Assembly (NCBI GenBank): GCA_964250265.1
Contig: CAXUFG010000078.1
Location: 1-21,361 of the forward strand
From: GCA-003244245 sp964250265
GTDB taxonomy: Bacteria > Actinomycetota > Actinomycetes > Mycobacteriales > Pseudonocardiaceae
Direction: 5' to 3'
Length of the DNA: 21,361 nucleotides
Under the pieces are notes generated by a model. It saw only the letters and a program-made list of their open reading frames with translations, did no database searches and was not told the DNA's origin. Position numbers and translations under genes: made by a program. Positions 1 through 7,300 of this stretch are shown piece by piece (positions within the stretch are counted from its first letter, which is position 1; each line of letters opens with the position of its first letter).

Positions 1-642
1 CAGCCTCAAGAATAGAGCGGCACGGGGCTGGGTGAGCGTGGCTGGGTAGCCGGCCTCGCGCAGCTGATCAGCCAGGGTCTCCAGGCGGGCCGCGGCGGCC
101 GCGGCCTCCGGGGCGGGCAGCCCCGAGCCCGTGAGTACGGCGGTGCCGGTGTGGTCCAGGTAGCCGTGCACTCCCCGCTCGCGCACAGCTTGGTGGTAGG
201 TGCGGCGGGTGTAGTCGGGATCAATCGCCGCCACCTCGCGCAGCAATCGGGCGGCCAGTTGCCCGGTGGTCCACTCCGCCGCCAGGGGGACCAGGCGGGC
301 GCAGATGCGATCGGCCTGGGCGGGGGTGAGGCCGGCGAGGTAGTCGGTGAACACCCGGGCCTTGTGATGATCCAGCTCCCCGGATGTCAGCGCGGCGTGC
401 ACCCGGGGCAGCAGCTCCACCAAAGTCTGGGCGCAGCCCAGTTCGTAGTCCGCGCGGCGGGAGGTGAAGGTCAACGCGGCGGCGATCTCGGCGGTCTCCC
501 ACTCGGGGGTGGTGCGCCGGGCCACCTCGGCCATCGCCGCCCAGCAGCGTGCGTAGCCTCGGGAGACCTCGACCCAGGCGGCGCGCAGCTCCTCGATGAT
601 CTCCTGGTCGGAGACCACTGAGCTTGTCGCTGCTGGCACCAT
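1..642 (-). CDS. DUF222 / REP13E12-type HNH endonuclease family protein, 5' part (runs off left edge)
   Basis: The reverse strand is open from an ATG at 642 to the window edge, giving the first 214 residues. The protein begins MVPAATSSVVSDQEIIEELR and has the alpha-helical DUF222 character: an AW.E..RGYARCWAAMAEVARR segment, then AAALTFTSRRADYELG, then a SGELDHHKARVFTDYLAGL stretch near residues 85-105, then TYHQAVRERGVHGYLDHTGTAVL. In this family the DUF222 region precedes a C-terminal HNH nuclease, which here would lie outside the window, so its presence is assumed. These proteins are multicopy in mycobacteria and relatives (13E12 repeats), and several in M. tuberculosis are LexA-controlled. 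A LexA-like box lies 3 bp upstream of the start. No convincing ribosome binding site is seen, so a very short leader is likely. Confidence 0.85.
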   Translation of the reverse strand, partial: MVPAATSSVVSDQEIIEELRAAWVEVSRGYARCWAAMAEVARRTTPEWETAEIAAALTFTSRRADYELGCAQTLVELLPRVHAALTSGELDHHKARVFTDYLAGLTPAQADRICARLVPLAAEWTTGQLAARLLREVAAIDPDYTRRTYHQAVRERGVHGYLDHTGTAVLTGSGLPAPEAAAAAARLETLADQLREAGYPATLTQPRAALFLRL

Positions 643-645
643 GTG

Positions 646-661
646 TCGACCATATGTTCGA
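646..661 (-). promoter_or_regulatory. LexA (SOS) box overlapping the transcription start region of the DUF222/HNH gene
   Basis: The 16-mer TCGACCATATGTTCGA matches the mycobacterial/actinobacterial SOS box TCGAAC-N4-GTTCGA at 11 of 12 defined positions. It is a near-perfect palindrome ending 3 bp before the start codon at 642. A possible -10 box, GATACT, lies just upstream on the same strand at 670-675. LexA bound here would therefore cover the predicted transcription start. The family precedent (13E12 genes in the M. tuberculosis LexA regulon) supports the call. Confidence 0.72.
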
Positions 662-822
662 CCTCTGACAGTATCGGGTCGCTCCCACAGCCACAACTAG
701 GGATTCACTCGATAGAGACCGCGACAGCCGAGTGGATATGTCACCGACCGGTTGGCCGGTTGGGCCACCTCGTGGTCGGACCACCCGGCGGACAGTGTGC
801 CAAGGTCGGCGTAGCGTTGGAC

Positions 823-1156
823 TCACCGAGCTTCCAGCGAGCCGATCGCCTCGCGGATCAGATTCCATCCCGCGCGAAACGCCCGCGCCGCCTTACCAGG
901 CAACGACACCCCCTGATCACCTTGCGGTGCAGACCCGCGGTTGCCAGGTAGGCGCGGGTGGCCTCCGCGACGTTCCACACCCCCGGGCCGCCGAAATCCG
1001 GAATCCGCCCCGCGGGTTGGTCCAGAGCGAGGCGAGACGCGACCTCACCCGTGTCGACCGGCTGCGCCGCCATTCCCTGCGGCACGACCAGCACCGGAGC
1101 TTCGCGAGCGTCGCGACGGTCTGCAGCACGAGATCGTGGAACTGCACCACTGACGC
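823..1156 (-). pseudogene. Remnant of an NmrA-like NAD(P)-binding (atypical SDR) protein, C-terminal part
   Basis: Three reading-frame pieces on the reverse strand join into one NmrA-like C-terminus. They are SVVQFHDLVLQTVATLAKL (to about 1100), then PVLVVPQGMAAQPVDTGEVA continuing through PAGRIPDFGGPGVWNVAEATRAYLATAGLHRKV (to about 912), then VSLPGKAARAFRAGWNLIRE ending at a TGA at 823-825. Each join needs a shift of about one base. A few residues also seem to be missing after GEVASR. The Rossmann-fold N-terminus is absent. The family binds NAD(P)H and acts as a redox sensor or reductase, but this copy cannot make a functional protein. Sequencing error at both joins is possible but would not restore the missing N-terminus. 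Confidence 0.62.
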
Positions 1157-1229
1157 GGGGTGCATAGGCGGCAGGGGGAACGACGGCGATCGCCTCGATT
1201 TCCATCACGACGACGTTAAGCCGTCCCGT
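1150..1229 (-). pseudogene. Possible RidA-type C-terminal fragment
   Basis: The reverse strand reads RLNVVVMEIEAIAVVPPAA just upstream of the NmrA-like remnant. This resembles the end of the intact RidA-like protein at 3722-4129, which finishes EWQIEIEAIAVIPRAA. No stop codon follows the PAA and the upstream part is missing, cut off at the vapC stop codon. A fragment this short could be chance, so the call is tentative. Confidence 0.35.
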
Positions 1230-1230
1230 C

Positions 1231-1614
1231 TCAGCAGGCGACGACGAGGATCGAACGCTCAGACGCGGCGACCAGTGGTCGGATGTGGGCCTCCTCGCTG
1301 GTCAGAATACGATCACCGGTGGCTGACACGGCCACGACGCTGGCATCGACCGCGTCCTCGGTGCCGGCTCGGCCCAGCAGCACTCCCCCATCCCGCCCCA
1401 AGCGTTGATCCACGGCCTTGACGTCGACGGACTTGAGTAGCTGGGCAAGGTTTGCCTGGCGCCCGGCGGGGTCGCGCCAGACCTGGGTGACCACCACTCC
1501 GGTGCTGCGCAGCTCGAGCCCTCCCCGCTGGGCCACCCGCAGGCGAGCGACCATGGCCCGCTCTCCCCGGTCCACGGCGATGAACGCTCCCGCGTCGAGG
1601 ACCAGCGCGCTCAT
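1231..1614 (-). CDS. vapC: PIN-domain toxin, VapC-like ribonuclease
   Basis: The 127-aa protein begins MSALVLDAGAFIAVDRGERA, the usual PIN-domain start with the first catalytic Asp at residue 7. DAVDASVVAV (about residues 93-102) supplies the central acidic residue and GDRILTSEE follows at about 106-114, as in the VLTSD segment of the family. The usual second acidic position lies in VVVTQVWRD, where Gln is seen; this appears normal for this subgroup. VapC toxins cleave specific RNAs and are held inactive by VapB. The ATG overlaps the antitoxin stop by 4 bp (ATGA), so this start is well supported and longer in-frame extensions can be ignored. Confidence 0.85.
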   Translation of the reverse strand: MSALVLDAGAFIAVDRGERAMVARLRVAQRGGLELRSTGVVVTQVWRDPAGRQANLAQLLKSVDVKAVDQRLGRDGGVLLGRAGTEDAVDASVVAVSATGDRILTSEEAHIRPLVAASERSILVVAC

Positions 1615-1865
1615 GCCGCTGGCGTGGTGGTGGCCGAGTCCGGCACTCCCAGCTCGGCGGCGGCCGTGGCCAGCTCGGCGGCGGTGAGTGGCCCGTGCTC
1701 GGCTTCCCACGCGTCGAGGAAGTCGGCCAACGCCTCGGCTCGGAGTTTCGCGGCGGCCGCCTCCGCCAACCACCGGGACAGGTTCCCGCCGCCGCGCTTG
1801 GCAGCGGCACGGACGGCGTCGCCGAGCTCCGGATCGAACGACACGCTGAGCTTGTCGACCTTCAC
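1611..1865 (-). CDS. vapB: VapB-like antitoxin
   Basis: The 84-aa protein starts VKVDKLSVSFDPELGDAVRA, a beta strand followed by a helix as in ribbon-helix-helix DNA-binding antitoxins. A helical tail (LADFLDAWEAEHGPLTAAEL) resembles the toxin-wrapping part of VapB proteins. The GTG at 1865 is chosen because the protein then begins at the family-typical short strand and a TACGCT box (1872-1877) sits 6 nt upstream, which fits a leaderless mRNA. It overlaps vapC by 4 bp. VapB normally neutralises VapC and, with it, represses the shared promoter. Confidence 0.8.
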   Translation of the reverse strand: MKVDKLSVSFDPELGDAVRAAAKRGGGNLSRWLAEAAAAKLRAEALADFLDAWEAEHGPLTAAELATAAAELGVPDSATTTPAA

Positions 1866-1871
1866 GCCTGA

Positions 1872-1877
1872 AGCGTA
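1872..1877 (-). promoter_or_regulatory. -10 box of vapBC, probably leaderless
   Basis: TACGCT fits the actinobacterial TAnnnT -10 pattern and lies exactly 6 nt before the GTG start of vapB, placing transcription start at or next to the start codon. No Shine-Dalgarno sequence precedes the GTG. No strong -35 box is seen. Confidence 0.45.
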
Positions 1878-1976
1878 CCGCGGTAGTCCCGACCAGAGTA
1901 GGAACTCCAGGGTTGGGCGGTTTGTCGGTGCGACGCGAGACACTGACGCCGATCTGATCACAGGAAGGGGAACGCC

Positions 1977-2150
1977 GTGTCCGCTGAACCGATTCGTGAG
2001 CGCGCTTCGCAGCCCGAGGACCTCGCTCGACTGTTCTTTCAACGGGCGAATGCAGGCGATGTCGACGGAGTCGTGGCACTCTACGAGCCCAACGCGGTGC
2101 TCGCCTTCCCCGCTGGTCAGTCATCTGACGGTGTCCGGGCCAGGAGGTAG
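1977..2150 (+). pseudogene. Truncated SnoaL-like / NTF2-fold protein (57 aa)
   Basis: GTG at 1977 follows a good ribosome binding site (AGGAAGGGG, 1962-1970). The product begins VSAEPIRERASQPEDLARLF and contains FQRANAGDVDGVVALYEPNA followed by VLAFPAGQ. This is the N-terminal helix and first strand of SnoaL-like NTF2-fold proteins, which are usually about 120-140 aa. After residue 48 the match stops and the frame ends at TAG 2148-2150. The break coincides with the 3' end of the oppositely oriented methyltransferase gene (stop at 2117), so a rearrangement probably replaced the rest. The stub may still be translated but cannot form the usual cone-shaped fold. Confidence 0.65.
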
Positions 2151-2776
2151 GCCTGCTGCGTTGTCTCAACGCCATCATCGTCGGGCTCGCGCAGCAGCCG
2201 AGCGCGCACGACCAGCCCGGCCTGGCTCAGCAACTCGGCGATACGGTCCGGTTGCCGCCGGTGGAAGTTGAGCGAGATCGCGTGGCCGAAGACCTCCGTC
2301 AGGTGTAACGGCTCGTCGCCGACCTGGAACACGACCAGCACATGGCCGCCCGGAGCCAGCACCCGGTGGAACTGAGCGAAAACATCCGGCAATTGTTCCT
2401 CTGGGATGTGGATGATCGAGTAATTGGCCACGATGCCGCCGAGAGCGCCATCGGGCAGGTCCAGGGCCAACATCGAGCCCACCTCGAACCGCAGGCCCGG
2501 GTGCGCCCGGCGGGCCACCGCGATCATCTGCGGGGACAGGTCGATCCCGAACGCGGTCAACCCCAGGCCGTGCAGATGTGCCGTCACGTGGCCGGGACCG
2601 CACCCGACGTCAGCGACCGGCCCGCCGCCGGCCGCGTGCACGAGTTCGGCGAACCCGGCGAGCAGTGCCCGGTCCAGCGGCTTGCCCGCCAGCGCGGCGT
2701 GGAAACGTTCGGCGTAGTCGGCGGCAACGGCGTCGTAGGACGTCCGGGTGGTGCGCAGGAAATCCGGTTCGGTCAC
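2117..2776 (-). CDS. Class I SAM-dependent methyltransferase
   Basis: The 219-aa protein (from GTG 2776) begins MTEPDFLRTTRTSYDAVAAD. Motif I, VADVGCGPG, is at residues 54-62; the acidic loop GIDLSPQMI follows, then LALDLPDGALGGIVANYSII and the post-motif HRVLAPGGHVLVVFQVG. This is a complete small Methyltransf_25/11-type enzyme; the substrate cannot be read from sequence. An in-frame GTG at 2785 would add three residues; 2776 is preferred from the typical MTEPDFL N-terminus, and neither start has a strong ribosome binding site. It lies about 31 bp after the F420 oxidoreductase stop codon and may be the last gene of a three-gene transcript. Its 3' end overlaps the truncated SnoaL-like stub on the other strand. 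Confidence 0.85.
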   Translation of the reverse strand: MTEPDFLRTTRTSYDAVAADYAERFHAALAGKPLDRALLAGFAELVHAAGGGPVADVGCGPGHVTAHLHGLGLTAFGIDLSPQMIAVARRAHPGLRFEVGSMLALDLPDGALGGIVANYSIIHIPEEQLPDVFAQFHRVLAPGGHVLVVFQVGDEPLHLTEVFGHAISLNFHRRQPDRIAELLSQAGLVVRARLLREPDDDGVETTQQAYLLARTPSDD

Positions 2777-2807
2777 GCCAAGCACCGTAGTGCGCGGGTG
2801 TCAGGAG

Positions 2808-3692
2808 CTAACGCAGCAGCTCGATCACCTTGGCGAACGGTTCCATCGCATCTTCCAACACCGTGATGTAGCTGAATCCGTAGTGTTCGCGGTGCGCGCG
2901 CAGCTTCTCGGCGATCTGTTCCTGGGTTCCGAACAGCACCGTCGGCAATGCCTCGAACTCCGCCAAGGTGAGGTTCGGCGCGAATCGATGGAGTCGCTGC
3001 GCGACCGAGTCGGGTTCCTCGGTGATCTCCACGGTCTGGACAAGAACGTTGAGCTCGAGCTCGGCAGCCCGCTGGCCGGCGGCGGCGCGGGTGAACTCGA
3101 CCCGTTCGGTGAGCGTCTCCGAGCTCACCAGCGACAGCCGCCCGGCAGAGTCAGTGGCGGCCCCGGTGAAGCCGACGATGTCGGCGCTCCGCGCGGCCAG
3201 ACGCAACATCCGGTCACCGTTGCCGCCAAGCAGCAGCGGCACGGGATGCTGCAGCGGGGCGGGCTGGTGCTCGGTGTCGGCCAGCAACTCCCGGAGCCGG
3301 TCGACGGTTGCGGTGAGGTGGTCGATTCGTTCCCCGCCCGAGCCGAAGCGCAGCCCAGCGGCGTCGAACTCCTCGCGCACATAGCCGGTGCCGAGGCCGA
3401 GTTCCAGACGCCCGCCGGTGAGCTGGTCGGTCGCAGCGACATCCCGGGCCAACACCGTGGGGTTATAGAACGCCGCGTTGAGCACGAACGTGCCCAGCCG
3501 CGCCCGCTGGGTGACGCTCGCCGCAGCCACCAGAGCCGGGAACGGCGCGGGCATACCGAGATGATCGGGCACGAGGATCACGTCGTAGCCGAGCCGCTCG
3601 GCCAGAGCGCATTTCGCCAGCCACTGCGCCCGATCATCGGCCTTGAGCAGGTTCACACCGAAACGGAAGCTCCGAGGTGAAGGTGCCATCAT
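2808..3692 (-). CDS. LLM-class F420-dependent oxidoreductase (MSMEG_2516-like)
   Basis: The 294-aa protein has the luciferase-like TIM-barrel pattern: FRFGVNLLKADDRAQWLAKC, LGYDVILVPDHLG, ARLGTFVLNAAFYNPTVLAR, DQLTGGRLELGLGTGYVREE, PVPLLLGGNGDRMLRLAARS and ADIVGFTG. Length and motifs agree with the F420-dependent subfamily typified by MSMEG_2516, which transfers hydride to or from cofactor F420. The substrate is unknown. The start is one of two adjacent ATG codons (3692 or 3689). It lies 29 bp downstream of the RidA-like gene, so the two are probably co-transcribed. Its presence implies that the host makes F420. Confidence 0.88.
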   Translation of the reverse strand: MMAPSPRSFRFGVNLLKADDRAQWLAKCALAERLGYDVILVPDHLGMPAPFPALVAAASVTQRARLGTFVLNAAFYNPTVLARDVAATDQLTGGRLELGLGTGYVREEFDAAGLRFGSGGERIDHLTATVDRLRELLADTEHQPAPLQHPVPLLLGGNGDRMLRLAARSADIVGFTGAATDSAGRLSLVSSETLTERVEFTRAAAGQRAAELELNVLVQTVEITEEPDSVAQRLHRFAPNLTLAEFEALPTVLFGTQEQIAEKLRAHREHYGFSYITVLEDAMEPFAKVIELLR

Positions 3693-3721
3693 GGCGACGA
3701 GTCTAGGAGCGTTTCGGGATC

Positions 3722-4129
3722 TTACGCGGCGCGCGGAATGACCGCGATCGCCTCGATCTCGATCTGCCACTCCGGCCGCGCCAGGGACGCGACCTGGGCG
3801 ATCGTGTCTGCCGGATACGGCGGTGTGAAGTACTCGCGGCGGAGTGCGATGACCTGATCGATGACGGCCATGTCCGTGACGAGAATCGTGACCTTGGCGA
3901 CGTGGTCAAGTCCCGAGCCGGCGTTGTGCAGCACCGTGGACAGGTTGGCAAAGGCCTGCCGGGCCTGAGTGTCGAAGTCGCCCTCGCCGACCGTGTCGCC
4001 GTGCTGGTCTACGGCGGCCTGGCCGGAGACGAACACGAGGTTGCCAACCTGGATGCCCAGCGAGATCGCATAGGGCTCGTACCAGTCGGGCTCGGCGCTG
4101 ATTTGGCGGCGTGTGGTAGCTATCTCCAT
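3722..4129 (-). CDS. RidA/YjgF-family protein lacking the catalytic Arg
   Basis: The 135-aa protein is full length for the family. It shows YAISLGIQVGNLVFVSGQAA, FDTQARQAFANLSTVLHNAG, VTILVTDMAVIDQVIALRRE and, at the end, WQIEIEAIAVIPRAA. Canonical RidA proteins hydrolyse reactive enamine/imine intermediates from PLP enzymes and use an Arg in a PARS-type motif. Here that place reads PADTIAQV, with Asp instead of Arg, so imine deaminase activity is doubtful and a Rid4-7-like role is more likely. It is first in a row of three reverse-strand genes, with the F420 oxidoreductase 29 bp downstream; similar pairs with flavin or F420 enzymes are common in catabolic operons. A GATACT box is 7 nt upstream of the start. 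Confidence 0.88.
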   Translation of the reverse strand: MEIATTRRQISAEPDWYEPYAISLGIQVGNLVFVSGQAAVDQHGDTVGEGDFDTQARQAFANLSTVLHNAGSGLDHVAKVTILVTDMAVIDQVIALRREYFTPPYPADTIAQVASLARPEWQIEIEAIAVIPRAA

Positions 4130-4136
4130 ACAGGTC

Positions 4137-4142
4137 AGTATC
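4137..4142 (-). promoter_or_regulatory. -10 box of the ridA-like operon, probably leaderless
   Basis: GATACT lies 7 nt upstream of the ATG at 4129, placing the transcription start at or within a base of the start codon. The region 4130-4309 separates this gene from the divergent dnaE1 and must hold both promoters; I could not identify a confident dnaE1 promoter. Confidence 0.4.
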
Positions 4143-4309
4143 GCTACTACCCGGGTGGCAGACCTTTCGGCTTCGCCCAGCTACCCTCCAGTTCGGGAAC
4201 CTGAGAGCATTCCAACCCGTGGACCGGACCTCTCCGCGACTGCGGGACAACCCTGCGCGACGACGGGCGTCCTGTGGATAGGCCCCCCGCTGAACGTCCA
4301 GGGAGAGTC

Positions 4310-7300
4310 TTGTCCGATTCGTTCGTCCACCTGCACGTGCACACCGAGTACTCGATGCTGGACGGCGCGGCCAAGGTTGCTCCGCTGTTCGCTGAGGTTG
4401 CTCGGCTGGGGATGCCCGCGGTGGCGATGACCGATCACGGCAACATGTACGCCTCGGCGGAGTTCTACCGCAAGGCCAAGGGCGCCGGAATCAAGCCGAT
4501 CATCGGTATTGAAGCGTACGTAGCGCCGGTCAGCCGGTACCACAAGAAGCCGGTGTTCTGGGGTCAGCTGTATCAGCGTTCCGTCGACGGGTCGGGCATG
4601 GGCGGCGACGTCTCCGGTGCGGGCGCGTTCCTGCACATGACGATGCTCGCGGAGAACGCCACCGGGCTGCGAAACCTGTTCCGGCTGTCCAGTCGTGCCT
4701 CGTTCGAGGGTACCTATCGCAAGCCCCGGATGGACCGCGACCTGATTGCCGAGCATGCGAGCGGGATCATCGCGACGACCGGCTGCCCGTCCGGTGAGGT
4801 GCAGACCCGCCTGCGGCTGGGTCAGGCCGAGCAGGCCCTCCAAGCGGCCAGTGACTATCGCGACATCTTCGGCCCCGACAACTTCTTTCTCGAGCTGATG
4901 GACCACGAGCTAGCCATCGAGCGGTCGGTCCGCGAGGGTCTGCTCGACATCGGTCGCAGGCTCGGGCTGAGGCCGTTGGCGACCAACGACAGCCACTACG
5001 TCACCCAGGACCAGGCCTCGGCACACGAGGTGCTGCTGTGTGTGCAGTCGGGCAAGACGATGGACGACCCGAACCGGTTCAAGTTCGAGGGTGAGGGCTA
5101 TTTCCTGAAGCCGGCCGATGAGATGCGCGGCTACTGGGATAAGGAGGTACCCGGTGCCGCCGACACCACCCTCCTGATCGCTGAGCGCGTCGGGTCCTAC
5201 GCCGAGGTCTACGACGAGGTCGATCGGATGCCCCGGTTCCCGCTGGCCGAGGGAGAGACCGAAGACCTGCTGCTGCGCCGCGAGGTCGAGCAGTACGCGC
5301 CGGAACGGTTCCCTGGCGGGATGACCCAGCCCTATCTCGATCGCGTCGAGATCGAGTTGGGTGTGATCTCCCAGATGGGGTTTCCCGGTTACTTCCTGGT
5401 AGTCGGGGATCTGGTCCGGTGGGCCAAGCGCCAGAAGATCTCCGTTGGGCCGGGCCGAGGCTCGGCAACCGGATCACTGGTGGCCTACATCCTGCAGATC
5501 ACCGACCTCGATCCGATCGAGCACTCCCTGATCTTCGAGCGGTTCCTCAACCCCGAGCGGGTCTCCCCTCCCGACATCGACCTCGACTTCGACGAGCGCC
5601 GGCGCGGGGAGGTGATGGACTACACGGTCAACAAGTGGGGTGCGGCGAACATCGCGCAGGTCATCACCTTCGGCACGATCAAGACCAAGGCCGCCATCAA
5701 GGACGCGGCCCGCGTGCTGCACGGCCAGCCCGGCTTCTCCATCGCCGACCGGATCACCAAGGCACTGCCACCGGCGGTGGCCGCCGAAGACATCCCGCTG
5801 GCCGGCATCTTCGACCCCGCTCACCCGCGCTACACCGAGGCCACCGAGGTGCGATCGCTGTCCGAGACCGACCCGCAGGTCGGCAAGATCATGGACACGG
5901 CCCGCGGGCTGGAGGGTCTGGTCCGTAACGCCGGAGTGCACGCCTGCGCAGTGATCATGTCCTCGCAGCCTCTGTTGGACGTGATCCCGCTATGGATGCG
6001 CGATGACGGCTCGATCATCACCGGCTGGGACTACCCGTCGTGTGAGGACATCGGCCTGCTCAAGATGGACTTCCTGGGCCTGCGCACGCTCACCGTCATC
6101 AGTGACGCCGTCGAGGCGGTGAAGACCAACCACGGTCGTGACATCGACACCGCGACGTTGGGGTTGGACGACAAGGCGACCTACAAGCTGCTCGCCAGCG
6201 GCCATACCCTTGGGGTGTTCCAGCTTGACGGTGCCGCGATGCGCTCGCTGCTGCGCGCGCTGGCACCCACGCATTTCGGTGACATCGCCGCCGTGCTCGC
6301 CCTGTACCGGCCCGGCCCGATGGCCGCCAACGCCCACCTCAACTACGCCGAGCGCTCCAACTCCCGGCAGGCGATCGCCCCGATCCACCCCGAGCTGCGC
6401 GAGGCCCTGGAGCCCATCCTGGGCGAGACCTACCACCTGCTGGTCTACCAGGAGCAGGTCATGGCCATCGCCCAGCAGTTGGCTGGCTACAGCCTCGGCG
6501 GCGCGGACCTGCTGCGCCGCGCGATGGGCAAGAAGAAGAAGGAGATCATCGAGAAGGAGTTCCAGCGTTTCTGGGACGGGATGACCAGCCGGGGCTTCTC
6601 GGGCGAGGCCACCCAGACCCTGTGGGACGTGATGCTCCCGTTCGCCGGGTACGCGTTCAACAAGTCCCACACCGCCGGATACGGCCTGGTCTCCTACTGG
6701 ACGGCCTACCTCAAGGCCAACTACCCGACCGAGTTCATGGCCGCTCAGCTCACCTCGATCGGGGACAACAAGGACAAGTCCGCGGTCTACCTCGCCGAAT
6801 GCCGCCGGATGGGCATCCGGGTGTTGCCCCCGGACGTCAACGACTCCGGGCTGCGGTTCGCCGCGGTGGGCCGCGACGTGCGGTTCGGGCTGGGGGCGGT
6901 GCGCAACGTCGGCGCCAACGTGGTGGCCTCCATCATCAAGACCAGGGAAACCAAGGGCCGGTTCGCGTCCTTCACCGACTTCCTGGACAAGGTCGATCTG
7001 GTGTGCTGCAACAAGCGCACCATCGAATCCTTGATCAAGGCCGGCGCGTTCGACTCCTTCGGCCACACCCGGCAATCCTTGATCAGGGTGCATGAGGAGG
7101 CCGTCGATGCGGTCACCGGTCTCAAACGCGAGCAGGAGAGGGGCCAGTACGACCTGTTCGGCGGCGATGGCAGCAGCCCCGCGTCGCCGGATTCCTCCCC
7201 ACTGGCACACCTGAAGTTCGACCCGCAGGAGTACCCGCGCAAGCAATTGCTGGCCTACGAACGGGAGATGCTCGGCCTGTACGTGTCCGCTCACCCCCTG

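Noticed and set aside
1615..2178. N-terminal extension of the vapC frame to about 315 codons
   Set aside because: The extension overlaps vapB in another frame. The PIN fold begins at the ATG at 1614, which overlaps the vapB stop in the usual ATGA.
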